Source: Oligoflexia bacterium (GTDB lineage Bacteria; Bdellovibrionota; Bacteriovoracia; Bacteriovoracales; Bacteriovoracaceae). Taken from it: a DNA stretch of 64,000 nucleotides. Positions within the stretch are counted from its first letter, which is position 1, and each line of letters opens with the position of its first letter. The DNA is taken from the NCBI GenBank assembly GCA_015232355.1, contig JADFZW010000022.1, forward strand, positions 32,562-96,561, in the 5' to 3' direction. The notes beneath the pieces were generated by a model that made no database searches, was not told the DNA's origin, and saw nothing but the letters and a program-made list of their open reading frames with translations. Positions 36,812 through 45,496 of this stretch are shown here, piece by piece. A program made the position numbers and the translations under genes.

Positions 36812-37488
36812 AGGTATAACTCTTCATAGGTTTTTGATTTAAAATACTTTTGAGATGAACCATCAAAAATCAAATTACCTTGGTGCAGAACAAGGATGCG
36901 AGTTGCAAGAGTTTTTATCTCTTCAGGTCGATGTGAAGTAAACATGATAGTTTTTCCTTTAGAATGAAAATCTTTTAAAAGTCGATAAATTTCTTTAGTC
37001 ATTTCATAGTCTATACCTGAAGTTGGTTCATCAAAAAGAAGTATAGGAGGATCTGACAATAGAGAACGAACGATGCTTACTCGTTGTTTTAATCCTTTTG
37101 ATAGAATTTGAATTTTACTATTTCGAAAAGACAGCAAATTGAATTCTTTCATAATTTCTTCTATACGAGAAAATGGGATTTTAAATAAACGTGCAAATAA
37201 TTTTAAATTATATTCAACAGAAAAAAAATCAAAAAGGTTGGGTGTTTCTGGTACAAAACCAATTTTTCTTACTAGTGCCACTCTGTTTTTTAGATTAATA
37301 CCATTTATCCAAGCATCTCCGCTATCAGGTAATAGATTAGTAGATAACAATCTAAGAAGAGTAGATTTGCCGGCCCCATTATGTCCGATAACAGAAATCA
37401 ATTCACCGCTGTCTACTTCAAAACTAGTTGGAAATAGACCTCTTTTTTTATTATAGATTTTTGTAAGATTATAAACTTTTATCAGCAT
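36808..37488 (-). CDS. ABC transporter ATPase (NatA-like)
   Basis: 226 residues. Walker A GHNGAGKST at 35-43, Q-loop region ETPNLFDFFSVEYN, signature LSKGLKQRV, Walker B ILLFDEPTSGID, switch His in TSHRPEEI. It energises the ABC-2 permease that overlaps it by 4 nt (ATGA). There is no strong ribosome-binding site, but a 21-residue peptide gene ends 12 nt upstream and could supply ribosomes by re-initiation. Confidence 0.9.
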   Translation of the reverse strand: MLIKVYNLTKIYNKKRGLFPTSFEVDSGELISVIGHNGAGKSTLLRLLSTNLLPDSGDAWINGINLKNRVALVRKIGFVPETPNLFDFFSVEYNLKLFARLFKIPFSRIEEIMKEFNLLSFRNSKIQILSKGLKQRVSIVRSLLSDPPILLFDEPTSGIDYEMTKEIYRLLKDFHSKGKTIMFTSHRPEEIKTLATRILVLHQGNLIFDGSSQKYFKSKTYEELYL

Positions 37489-37500
37489 TTGATCTTGATA

Positions 37501-37566
37501 TTATAACAGTCTTACAACTACTATAACTAAAATGATTACAACTAATATTCCAATAAGAAAGCCCAT
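37501..37566 (-). CDS. Short hydrophobic peptide (21 aa)
   Basis: ATG at 37566 with AAGGAG 8 nt upstream, then 20 mainly Ile/Val/Leu codons (MGFLIGILVV at the start, VVVRLL at the end) and TAA. It is a single predicted transmembrane helix with a C-terminal Arg, like the very small stress membrane peptides. It is placed 12 nt before the ABC ATPase gene. The strong ribosome-binding site and absence of polar residues support coding, but a peptide this short is hard to prove. Confidence 0.55.
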   Translation of the reverse strand: MGFLIGILVVIILVIVVVRLL

Positions 37567-37950
37567 GTTTTTCTCCTTAAATTAATTACTATTATTTTTT
37601 TAAAAATCTAATGAACTAAGGACCAGTAGTATCCACTATTTTAAGTATTGATGACAACTATTTTAAATTTACATTTAGGTATTAACTAATCATGTTCTTT
37701 TTGAATAATCGAGGAGTTTGATTATGACAATAAAATGTTAATGCTGTTCAATTAGTAATTTAAAGATTAGGTTTGCTCTAACAGTAACAGAATAATTTTT
37801 TACAATAGAAAATTATTTTATTATTCTCGTTCCGTTGAGTTCACGTATGTTGAGATTATAAATAATTTATTTTAAAAATTAGTTTAGAGATACCTGGTAA
37901 CTTATTTGTGGCCTAATTATTTTTATATGATGAAAAAGAAGGAGAAAAAA
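37567..37950. other. Intergenic region, mostly empty
   Basis: A 384-nt AT-rich gap between divergent units. An AGGAG followed by an ATG at 37724 gives only five codons before TAA, so it looks like a relic. No 49-bp box. The promoters of both flanking units must be here but I cannot place them. Confidence 0.4.
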
Positions 37951-38100
37951 ATGCTTTGGACTATTTTTGTAATTCTACTAGTTTTATGGATTCTTGGGTT
38001 GGTAAGTGGATATACTATTGGAGGATTTATTCACATACTATTAGTTGTCGCTGTAGTTGTGGTTCTAATTAGAATTATATCAGGTCGAAGACCTATATAA
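37951..38100 (+). CDS. lmo0937-family small membrane protein
   Basis: 49 residues from ATG 37951 (AAGGAG 6 nt upstream; an in-frame ATG at 37906 lacks such a site). The sequence MLWTIFVILLVLWILGLVSG then YTIGGFIHILLVVA and a final basic RRP tail fits the lmo0937-like small membrane family, often found with stress genes. It is followed by a CsbD gene. Confidence 0.8.
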   Translation: MLWTIFVILLVLWILGLVSGYTIGGFIHILLVVAVVVVLIRIISGRRPI

Positions 38101-38174
38101 TAATATAACAATATAGTTTTAAAAAAGAATAATCGTATCATGAAATTTAATAAATTTATTTCAAAGGAGTTCTT

Positions 38175-38378
38175 ATGAATAAAGACATAATCGAAGGCAA
38201 TTGGAAAATAATAAAAGCGAAACTAAAACAAGAATGGAGTAAATTTACTGATGATGACATAAAACAAATGAAGGGAACATACGATGAACTCAGCGGACAT
38301 CTTCAAAAAATATATGGATACGGAAAGGAACGTGCAGAAAAAGAACTAGATAAATTTGTAAATAAAAATAAATTTTAA
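38175..38378 (+). CDS. CsbD-family stress protein
   Basis: 67 residues: NKDIIEGNWKIIKAKLKQEW, KFTDDDIKQMKGTYDEL and LQKIYGYGKERAEKELDKF are the CsbD pattern. CsbD-like proteins are general-stress proteins of unknown mechanism. AAAGGAG precedes ATG. It lies between a small membrane protein and a CheB methylesterase, a stress grouping. Confidence 0.88.
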   Translation: MNKDIIEGNWKIIKAKLKQEWSKFTDDDIKQMKGTYDELSGHLQKIYGYGKERAEKELDKFVNKNKF

Positions 38379-38409
38379 TTGGTGATAAATATAGAAAAGA
38401 GAATATTTT

Positions 38410-39009
38410 ATGTCTGAAATAATAAATAAAGCTAACTTAATTCCTAATTTCATTGTGGGAATTGGTGGCTCAGCTGGAGGTCTTAATGCTTATAGGACAC
38501 TTCTCGGCCATCTGTCATCAAATACAAATATGGCCTTTGTTTTCATTGCTCATATGAGTCCCACCAACAAGAGTATGTTAGCTGAGATATTATCGGGAAC
38601 AACGAACATGCCAGTAATTCAGGCTTCAGAAGGAATGCTCATTCAAGCAAATCATGTTTACGTTATTCCTCCTAACGTAAATCTTTTTATTGAAAACTAT
38701 GCTTTTAAAGTTGTCACTCCACGAACTTTGAATAAAGGGCGACACATGCAAGTGGATTATTTTCTAACTTCTTTGGCCGAGGCAATGGGATCGCGTGCGA
38801 TAGGCATTATCCTTTCTGGTGGTGATGGCGATGGTACTGAAGGATGTAAGTTTATTAAGGATAAGGGAGGAAAAACATTCGCTCAAGATTTATCTGCTGA
38901 CGACGATTCTATGCCTCTTCATGCTCAAGCTTCAGGATGTGTTGATTTTGTTTTGTCACCGGATAAGATTTCCGATGAGCTTGTCCAGATTGCTGCTCGC
39001 TCAATTTAA
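38410..39009 (+). CDS. Stand-alone CheB-type methylesterase
   Basis: 199 residues, only the CheB catalytic domain and no receiver domain. The triad is Ser21 in GGSAGG, His48 in AHMSPT, and Asp in SGGDGDGTEG. The ending MPLHAQASGCVDFVLSP is typical. CheB removes methyl groups or deamidates Gln on chemoreceptors; stand-alone forms also occur in non-chemotaxis sensory systems. There is no cheR or chemoreceptor here. It is 31 nt after csbD with no strong ribosome-binding site. Confidence 0.87.
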   Translation: MSEIINKANLIPNFIVGIGGSAGGLNAYRTLLGHLSSNTNMAFVFIAHMSPTNKSMLAEILSGTTNMPVIQASEGMLIQANHVYVIPPNVNLFIENYAFKVVTPRTLNKGRHMQVDYFLTSLAEAMGSRAIGIILSGGDGDGTEGCKFIKDKGGKTFAQDLSADDDSMPLHAQASGCVDFVLSPDKISDELVQIAARSI

Positions 39010-39087
39010 GCAGGAGTAGCTTAAGACATTTAATAATTTAGATTTAAATATTTTTTAATAAAGGTTTTTTAATAAAGGAAAGTAGTT

Positions 39088-40131
39088 ATGCTAAAAAAAA
39101 TTATTTTTTTAATAGTTTCATATCTTTTTATAATAAGTGCTGGAAACATTTTGGCCGAGGACAATCCAAATCTTTCAGTGTTTAAATATTTTCGAACCAA
39201 TTATCCATATGATGATGAAGAAAAAAATGTGACTGCTTTTAATGAATTTTTTAAGGGGACTAAAGAGAGTGTTCCAGTTAAAGCATCTGAACTAAAAATA
39301 GAATTTCCATATAAGGTTATTATGGTTCGAGGGCTTTTTACCAAATTGTATGTAGATATTGCAAAAATTGCGGGAACAGCGATCAGCTTACCAGATGGTT
39401 ATGTAGATTCATTTTACGATTTAAAAAATTGGCTAACCTCCCTTGGCATTGAGAATACTATTCTTCCTACAAATACTCAAGTGGGTAGTATTGTTAATGC
39501 TGAAGAGCTTAGAGATGCTATTTTAACAAGTAACAAACCTGTATTGTTGATTAGTCATAGTAAAGGTGGAGTTGATACTATTTATGCTCTCGTAAATTAT
39601 CCTGAAATTAGAGAAAAAGTGGTAGGATGGGTTTCGATTCAGTCATTGTTTTATGGTACAAAGCTTATTGATTATATTGTTAATAACCCACTTTTTTCAA
39701 AAATAATCTCTGAAAGAATTTTAGAATATGGAGGAGATCCAAAATCTTTATACGATATAACCTCTCTTCAAACAAAAAAATTTATGGAAACAAATAGCAA
39801 GGAAATAAATGATATTTTAAATAAAATTCCAGTAGTTTCTATTGGAAGTCGATTTGTCTCTCCAGCACTGTTTTCTATTGTACCAATGAATTCACGAAGT
39901 ATCTTGGATTCGACAAATAATATTTTATATATGAGTGGAGATGTTGATAATGATGGGTTAGTCTCTACTATAGGAACTTGTCTTAAGGGTTCTGTTTGTG
40001 TTTTTCTCGATAATTTTGATCACACTGGAGCGGTTATGTCTTTGACACCTTTCTTTTCCATTTCGCATGAAGAACGTTTGCAATTTGCATGGTCAGTTTT
40101 AAATATGGTAACCTCAAGAATAAAGCATTAA
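39088..40131 (+). CDS. Exported alpha/beta hydrolase (lipase-like)
   Basis: 347 residues with a signal peptide (cleavage near ILAED). The nucleophile is Ser158 in SHSKGGVD (first Gly of GxSxG replaced by Ser). A candidate acid lies in DVDNDGLVST and a candidate His in FDHTGAVM. YKVIMVRGLFTKLY resembles the oxyanion-hole strand of lipases. Probably hydrolyses lipids or esters in the periplasm or outside. AAAGGAAAG precedes ATG. It converges with the PRC-barrel gene (3-nt gap). Confidence 0.72.
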   Translation: MLKKIIFLIVSYLFIISAGNILAEDNPNLSVFKYFRTNYPYDDEEKNVTAFNEFFKGTKESVPVKASELKIEFPYKVIMVRGLFTKLYVDIAKIAGTAISLPDGYVDSFYDLKNWLTSLGIENTILPTNTQVGSIVNAEELRDAILTSNKPVLLISHSKGGVDTIYALVNYPEIREKVVGWVSIQSLFYGTKLIDYIVNNPLFSKIISERILEYGGDPKSLYDITSLQTKKFMETNSKEINDILNKIPVVSIGSRFVSPALFSIVPMNSRSILDSTNNILYMSGDVDNDGLVSTIGTCLKGSVCVFLDNFDHTGAVMSLTPFFSISHEERLQFAWSVLNMVTSRIKH

Positions 40132-40134
40132 TTT

Positions 40135-40908
40135 TTATAGATTGCAATGAGAGGAATTACTAGACTCTTGACCCCAATATCCTTGGTGTTTATAATGAAG
40201 ATATAGTTTAGTCTCATAATCTCGATCTATTAAAGACTCTTCTGTATATTCTGGAGAGTTCTTGATTGATATAGCAGAAAGGTTTACATATACTTTAGAT
40301 TCACTCCAACTAACTCGCTTTATCCATTGAGGAGAAATCATCACTGTTTTTCCTGGCCACCAATTATTGGTAGCAATGATTAGATAACGAATCGTCCATG
40401 TCTCATCGTCGATGACAAAATCATCAACGTGGCCTATCTCTTCATCTGTGGCCTGAATTCTATAACCGCTTACTTCGTAAGTGCTACGTAAATTATGGTC
40501 AAATGCTTTTTTTGTGCTAGTGGATTTTTCCCATTTTTTATGATCACGTATAATTTGATGATGAGATCCCCACATATATGGACCATTAAGATATGTAGGC
40601 CATCCATAATAATTATAATACTCTTCTTCAAATTGTTTTGAGACTGGAATATCACTGTTTAGAGAAGGACTGTTTTCAATTTGTTTTTTGCTTAAATTAA
40701 TGGAAATGGATTTCTCGAAATTATTTATGTTTATTAGTGCGTATGGTGAAATTAGTACTTGTTTACCAGTAAGCCAGCTTCCTGTTTCGGCCACAAGATA
40801 GCGAATAGTCCAGTAGTGGTCGTCGAAATAAAATTCTTTTACACTTCCTATTTCTCCGTCAAGAGCGTTTAATTTATAACCTTTGATTTTTTTAATTTTT
40901 TCCAACAT
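40135..40908 (-). CDS. Tandem PRC-barrel domain protein
   Basis: 257 residues from ATG 40908; AAAAGGAG lies 8 nt before it and overlaps the first codons of a longer ATG at 40926. Two PRC-barrel repeats: GEIGSVKEFYFDDHYWTIRYLVAETG near the start (GEIGSVKEF, then WTIRYL) and DEEIGHVDDFVIDDETWTIRYL after residue 150. Each is followed by a W-x-GK-VxISP strand. PRC barrels bind RNA or other proteins. The role here is unknown. Confidence 0.85.
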   Translation of the reverse strand: MLEKIKKIKGYKLNALDGEIGSVKEFYFDDHYWTIRYLVAETGSWLTGKQVLISPYALININNFEKSISINLSKKQIENSPSLNSDIPVSKQFEEEYYNYYGWPTYLNGPYMWGSHHQIIRDHKKWEKSTSTKKAFDHNLRSTYEVSGYRIQATDEEIGHVDDFVIDDETWTIRYLIIATNNWWPGKTVMISPQWIKRVSWSESKVYVNLSAISIKNSPEYTEESLIDRDYETKLYLHYKHQGYWGQESSNSSHCNL

Positions 40909-41007
40909 AAGAGCACTCCTTTTCATCAGATCATCAGATCATCAAATGATTGATGAGTAACATTTTATATTATTAATATATCTATAGAATTATCCATAGA
41001 ATGTATT

Positions 41008-42564
41008 TTATTTCGAATGGATAAAATATTTTGAACTCCTATACCCTCCATCTTTTAGTCTTGTGTAATGTTTTACTAATTTCAATTGAAATATTTCTTT
41101 TTCACTAGTCATAAGAGAACAATTGCCAGCAAATATTTTTGGTATAAAATTTAAACTTTCAGGGGACGAGTTGGTGTATAAATTCAAATTACGGATAACA
41201 AAAACTTCACTGCTTCCATCTTTTTTTATTAAATCACAAGGAAAATCAAATTGCTGTCGATTTAAATATTCATTGCTTGAACCAATGTAATAATTGTTAA
41301 TCAACAAACCTAGAGTACCGCTTTTAACTTTAAAATTATCTATATTCATACAACACATATTTTTTGGATATTTTTCATCCAAACCATTAATTGATATTGT
41401 TTTTTCATTTTTAATTTCATGATTACTATTACTCTCAATCTCGTTTCCAACTTCTTCATTCATTAGATAAGCTAAATAATCATCTACGTTTGTTAAAAAA
41501 TAAGAAAGTCCTTGTAGTGGTGCCACATTGCTTTCATCATCATTACTTGCTGGTTGAACTGTATAGACATAACGATGAGAATAGAAACTAGGGGTTTGAC
41601 TCATAAATTTTTCAAGGTTATATAAATCAATAATGTTCTTACTATAACAAGAGTAAAAGGATATTGAAAAAATACGGGGATTGATATTATAGAAAAAATT
41701 TATGGGATATGTATTGTACATGGAATCCACAAGTGTACCTGTAGACATGCCATGAGATATGATTATTACATTTGCCACATTTTCTTTATATAAATATTTA
41801 AATACGTCATCGAGATCTGTGGCAGTGATAACTTTCCATTTTAGTTGTAATGAAACATCATCTAAAATCTCTTTAACTTTCATTTCTTCTATTATTTGAC
41901 GTCCGGTTTTTAAATTATCTATCTTTTCTAACAACTTTTTGTAGTATTGATCATCAAAATCGATACGCCTTTTGAGATTTCGACAACCTTTTAGTGTTAC
42001 TTTGAATAAAAGTTTTCGTATTTTATTGATTTGGTATCTTAAATCAGTTTGTAATTCATTTAGTTCTTTATCTAATCCTTTTGATAAAAATAATTCTTTC
42101 TCTTGTTGGATAGGTCCTAATGCAAATATTACGTTTTCTGAATTGTTAATTTCATATTTTAATTTATTATTCTTAATTATATATTGTGGTTTTACATTAA
42201 TAGTTGTTTCGTCAGGAATAGCAAATTTCCAAGGATGGCGTTTTAATTTTAAGGCATCAAAAAATATTCTCCATTTTTGATATCTGGTAATACTTTTTTT
42301 ATATTTTCTAATAGTCAAACAAATATCTTCTACATCTGAAATATCTTTAGTATCATTTAATGAAGTTTTAAAATATTCTTCTTCTCCTACTTCTTCTTCT
42401 ACTCTTGAGGTCATTGTGTTAATATATTCATTTGCATAAGTTTTTAATGGAAAAATTGCAAAAATTAATAGTGTAGATAAAAGAAAAATTAACTGCATAA
42501 TTGGTTTTGAATATAATGTTGGACAATAATATTGCCATACACTCTTGTGCCAATATTTATACAT
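41008..42564 (-). CDS. Exported protein with possible caspase/CHAT-like core
   Basis: 518 residues with an N-terminal hydrophobic export or anchor segment (about 20-42). Helical region 150-240. Then ANVIIISHGMSTGTLVDSMY and RIFSISFYSCYSKN give His271-Gly and Cys306 at the ends of two strands, 35 residues apart, as in clan CD peptidases (caspase, CHAT). The family match is only a motif guess; DUF4347-like or alpha/beta folds are alternatives. CTAGGAG precedes ATG and sits directly after a hairpin with a U-tract, leaving almost no space for a promoter. Confidence 0.6.
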   Translation of the reverse strand: MYKYWHKSVWQYYCPTLYSKPIMQLIFLLSTLLIFAIFPLKTYANEYINTMTSRVEEEVGEEEYFKTSLNDTKDISDVEDICLTIRKYKKSITRYQKWRIFFDALKLKRHPWKFAIPDETTINVKPQYIIKNNKLKYEINNSENVIFALGPIQQEKELFLSKGLDKELNELQTDLRYQINKIRKLLFKVTLKGCRNLKRRIDFDDQYYKKLLEKIDNLKTGRQIIEEMKVKEILDDVSLQLKWKVITATDLDDVFKYLYKENVANVIIISHGMSTGTLVDSMYNTYPINFFYNINPRIFSISFYSCYSKNIIDLYNLEKFMSQTPSFYSHRYVYTVQPASNDDESNVAPLQGLSYFLTNVDDYLAYLMNEEVGNEIESNSNHEIKNEKTISINGLDEKYPKNMCCMNIDNFKVKSGTLGLLINNYYIGSSNEYLNRQQFDFPCDLIKKDGSSEVFVIRNLNLYTNSSPESLNFIPKIFAGNCSLMTSEKEIFQLKLVKHYTRLKDGGYRSSKYFIHSK

Positions 42565-42580
42565 AATAAAAATCTCCTAG

Positions 42581-42628
42581 AAAAAAAGGTACTTGAAATT
42601 GTTAAATCTCAAGTACCTCTTTTTTTTT
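42581..42628 (-). terminator. Rho-independent terminator / possible attenuator
   Basis: AGGTACTTGA (42587-42596) pairs with TCAAGTACCT (42609-42618), with A- and T-tracts on both sides, so it can act on either strand. On the minus strand it follows the 148-residue gene and its U-tract abuts the ribosome-binding site of the 41008-42564 gene. Confidence 0.8.
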
Positions 42629-42716
42629 AAACCCCATTTTAGATAAGTTTTTCTAAATAACACTCTAGGTATTTAAAAAATCACATTAGCTTTTTAATAA
42701 AAACCAAAGCTCGTAG

Positions 42717-43163
42717 TTATTTAAAATCAACAACTATTTTATTGATCAGTTCTGGATTACTTTCTAATAAACCGGTGGGCGCGAAAACATTTAAAATTTC
42801 ATCCTTAGTTAATGAAATATTTATTTTGTCACTATCATTTAATACTGATACATTTTGATTACTAAGCTTAGTTCTAACTAATGCTGCAAGATCATTTACC
42901 GCTTCTTGATCATTAATTTGAGGATAAGTATTAGTGATTGCAACTTCCAATTGATCATTAGTTTTACCATTTTCATTTAATAAAATTAGCCACCAGTTGT
43001 GTTGTATAGCTCCAATAATAATTAAATAAATTCCAACTCCAACTGGAGATAGAATAATACCGGCATTAGCATTGTTTGCAGCTGGTACTGTTGTAAATTG
43101 AAGGGCAGTTGCTAATGTAATAACAACCATACCTCTTTTGAAGTAATTAAAAAACTTTTTCAT
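42717..43163 (-). CDS. Small exported protein, unknown
   Basis: 148 residues with a long signal peptide (cleavage near NANAG). A second hydrophobic segment (SPVGVGIYLIIIGAI, about 39-53) then NHNWWLILLNE-like residues and a helical C-terminal half rich in Asn, Leu and Val. No family recognised. TTAGGAG precedes ATG. A terminator separates it from the downstream gene, but read-through would join them. Confidence 0.65.
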   Translation of the reverse strand: MKKFFNYFKRGMVVITLATALQFTTVPAANNANAGIILSPVGVGIYLIIIGAIQHNWWLILLNENGKTNDQLEVAITNTYPQINDQEAVNDLAALVRTKLSNQNVSVLNDSDKINISLTKDEILNVFAPTGLLESNPELINKIVVDFK

Positions 43164-43345
43164 ATAAAACTCCTAATGTTAAAAATTTAAAAGTAGCTAA
43201 CTTTTGTTAATAAAAACCCATGGGAATTCTAGTAATCTTACATAACATAAAATATATGAATAGATACTAATGAGAAAATGAAAAGACGTTCACTATCAAT
43301 TATTTATTGTTAAATTTTGATGTATTTGTTTTGATTATCGATAAT

Positions 43346-43394
43346 GAACATTATTTCATTTAATGTTAGATATTTATTCATAAAATTTATGTTA
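43346..43394 (+). promoter_or_regulatory. 49-bp promoter box J, drives triple-BON gene
   Basis: Perfect ATGAA-N6-TTCAT, TTAGATA, then ATGTTA at standard spacing. Transcription would begin near 43400, upstream of the twin palindromes at 43418-43471. Confidence 0.76.
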
Positions 43395-43417
43395 TTAATT
43401 TTTTTCTGATCCTTTTT

Positions 43418-43471
43418 TTTCATCTGGTGAAATAATATTTCCTAGGGGTTTTGAAATTTCACCAGGTGAAA
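43418..43471. promoter_or_regulatory. Twin palindromes TTTCAyCwGGTGAAA in BON leader
   Basis: Two 15-nt palindromes at 43418-43432 and 43457-43471 (TTTCATCTGGTGAAA and TTTCACCAGGTGAAA) with centres 39 bp apart, each followed by an AATATT. They lie between promoter box J and the ATG and could be operators or leader hairpins. Confidence 0.6.
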
Positions 43472-43507
43472 AAATATTAAATGTAAAGTAAGTAAAGGAG
43501 AAATTAA

Positions 43508-44311
43508 ATGAAAAGAATATATCGTTTATTAATCACAATGACTTCAATTTTTTTATTGGTAATTAGCATATATTTAAATAATTGTTTACCATCATATGCT
43601 TCAAAATATGTTTCTAAAAAAGATGCTCAAATAGAAACTGCCACTAAAAATTCATTTGTTTTTCAAAACTATCTAAGAGACGAGATAGTCAATATTAATT
43701 CTAAAGATGGTGTTGTTACGTTATCAGGTACAGTTAGTGGAGAAATACAAAAATATTTGGCAAAACAAACGGTAGAAGAAATTGGAGGAGTAAGAAGAGT
43801 AGAAGATTATCTAAAAATTAAGAATGAAAATACAGGAACTACTGCTAATCATAATTTCATGTTAAGAGAAAATGTAAAAAATGTTTTATTATTTCATCAT
43901 AACATTAATACAGACGATATTAAAATCACCGATGTTATTATCAATGATGGAATTGTTACCATAAACGGTTCTGTCAGCAACCATGCCCAAAAGGAATTAA
44001 TCGGCGAATACATCAAAGATGTCGAAGGAGTTAAAAACATTAATAATAATATTGTTGTATTAAAGAAAGATGTGAGCAATGTGGATTCACTAAGAGGAAA
44101 AATTGATGATGCTTCTATAACTGCTCAAGTAAAAGCAGCATTATTATTTCATCGTTCGACAAGTGCGATCGAAACAAAAGTTAAAACAATTGGTGGCATA
44201 GTCACAGTTTCTGGCAAGGCCAAAAATATTGCAGAAAGGGATTTAGTCACTAAATTGGTTAAAGATATCAAAGGTGTTACGAGTACAAAAAATCATATGA
44301 CCATTGAATAA
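43508..44311 (+). CDS. Exported triple-BON-domain protein (OsmY-like)
   Basis: 267 residues with a signal peptide (cleavage near SYASK). Three BON domains: about 38-105, 115-180 and 200-267, each with VVTLSG, VTINGSV or VTVSGKA and a closing hydrophobic strand (GVRRVEDYL, GVKNINNNI, GVTSTKNHM). OsmY-like; probably binds membranes or phospholipid in the periplasm. AAAGGAG precedes ATG. Driven by box J, with twin palindromes in the leader. The MCE transport operon follows 30 nt later. Confidence 0.87.
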   Translation: MKRIYRLLITMTSIFLLVISIYLNNCLPSYASKYVSKKDAQIETATKNSFVFQNYLRDEIVNINSKDGVVTLSGTVSGEIQKYLAKQTVEEIGGVRRVEDYLKIKNENTGTTANHNFMLRENVKNVLLFHHNINTDDIKITDVIINDGIVTINGSVSNHAQKELIGEYIKDVEGVKNINNNIVVLKKDVSNVDSLRGKIDDASITAQVKAALLFHRSTSAIETKVKTIGGIVTVSGKAKNIAERDLVTKLVKDIKGVTSTKNHMTIE

Positions 44312-44341
44312 AAAGCAAGAAAAAGACTAACAGGATAAGAA

Positions 44342-45496
44342 ATGGGGTTGCGAATTGAAGAGGAGAAAATATCTAATTCTGTGAGTTTGTACATTTTTTT
44401 TTCAGAAAGGTTAGATGTTGAGAGTATTGCCAATCTTTGGAGACCATGTATCGAAGCAGTGACATTTAAGAATCCTTCCAAATTAATAGTAGATTTTAAA
44501 GAGGTTAGTTATTGCGATATGGCCGGTATAACCTTATTACAAACTTTAAAAGAATTGCAAACAAAGAGATCGCAACAGGCGAACAGTTTTTTTATAAATA
44601 ATTTAAATTCAAAATTTCAAAAATTACTAGATTATGTTGAACAAGTTTCCTGGCCAGAGACAAAACTGAACTTACTTTCAAATAATGGCCACACGCTCTC
44701 ACAACAGCAAAAGTTGAATATTAAAATTAAAGATCAATTTAAAATCTTTCAAGAGAATAAAAAAAATATTATTTTTTTAGGTTCAGTAGTTTATCAAATG
44801 TTTTTTATGTTGCTACATCTAAAAAAGTTTAATTGGCGAGACTTTTGGAGAGCAACTTATAAAGCAGGACCTGAAGCTTTAGCGATAATAGCATTGATCG
44901 GATTTTTGATTGGATTAATTTCTACTTTTCAAGCGGCACCTTCATTTGCTCAATTTGGTGCTCAAATATATATAGTCGACTTGGTTGCTTTAGGATTAGT
45001 GAGAGAAATGGGCCCATTAATGACTGCAGTTATATTCGCAGGAAGAACTGCTTCGTTTTTTGCTGCAGAATTAGCAACAATGAAAATCAATCAAGAAGTT
45101 GATGCTTTATCAATTATGGGATTAAATACCATTCGCTTTTTAATTATTCCAAGAATTTTGGCCGCTGTTATTGTGATCCCTTTTTTAAATATATTTTTTA
45201 TAGCTTTCGGATTGCTAGGACTTCTAACAGTAATGACAACTTTAAATTATCCATTTGATGCCTTTTTACAGCAGATACAATACGCTGTAAAAATTAAAGA
45301 TTTTTTAGGAGGAGTAATTAAGGCCACTACATTTGGTTTGGTAATAGCAATTATAGGATGTTTGTATGGATTAAAAACTAAAACGGGACCGGAAGCAGTT
45401 GGAATTTCCACTACCAAAGCTGTGGTTATCAGTCTTATAATATTAGTTTTAGTCGATGGTGTTTTTGCGGCCATTTATTATGTATTAGATGTATGA
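44342..45496 (+). CDS. mlaE: MlaE-type lipid ABC permease with N-terminal STAS domain
   Basis: 384 residues. Residues about 5-110 form a STAS domain (LIVDFKEVSYCDMAGITLLQTL), the role MlaB plays as a separate protein in E. coli. Residues 140-384 are the permease with five or six helices and the family blocks GFLIGLISTFQAAP, REMGPLMTAVIFAGRTASFFAAELATMK (two parts) and FGLVIAIIGCLYGL. Moves phospholipids between membranes. Start of a tight operon: its stop overlaps the ATPase start. Confidence 0.88.
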   Translation: MGLRIEEEKISNSVSLYIFFSERLDVESIANLWRPCIEAVTFKNPSKLIVDFKEVSYCDMAGITLLQTLKELQTKRSQQANSFFINNLNSKFQKLLDYVEQVSWPETKLNLLSNNGHTLSQQQKLNIKIKDQFKIFQENKKNIIFLGSVVYQMFFMLLHLKKFNWRDFWRATYKAGPEALAIIALIGFLIGLISTFQAAPSFAQFGAQIYIVDLVALGLVREMGPLMTAVIFAGRTASFFAAELATMKINQEVDALSIMGLNTIRFLIIPRILAAVIVIPFLNIFFIAFGLLGLLTVMTTLNYPFDAFLQQIQYAVKIKDFLGGVIKATTFGLVIAIIGCLYGLKTKTGPEAVGISTTKAVVISLIILVLVDGVFAAIYYVLDV

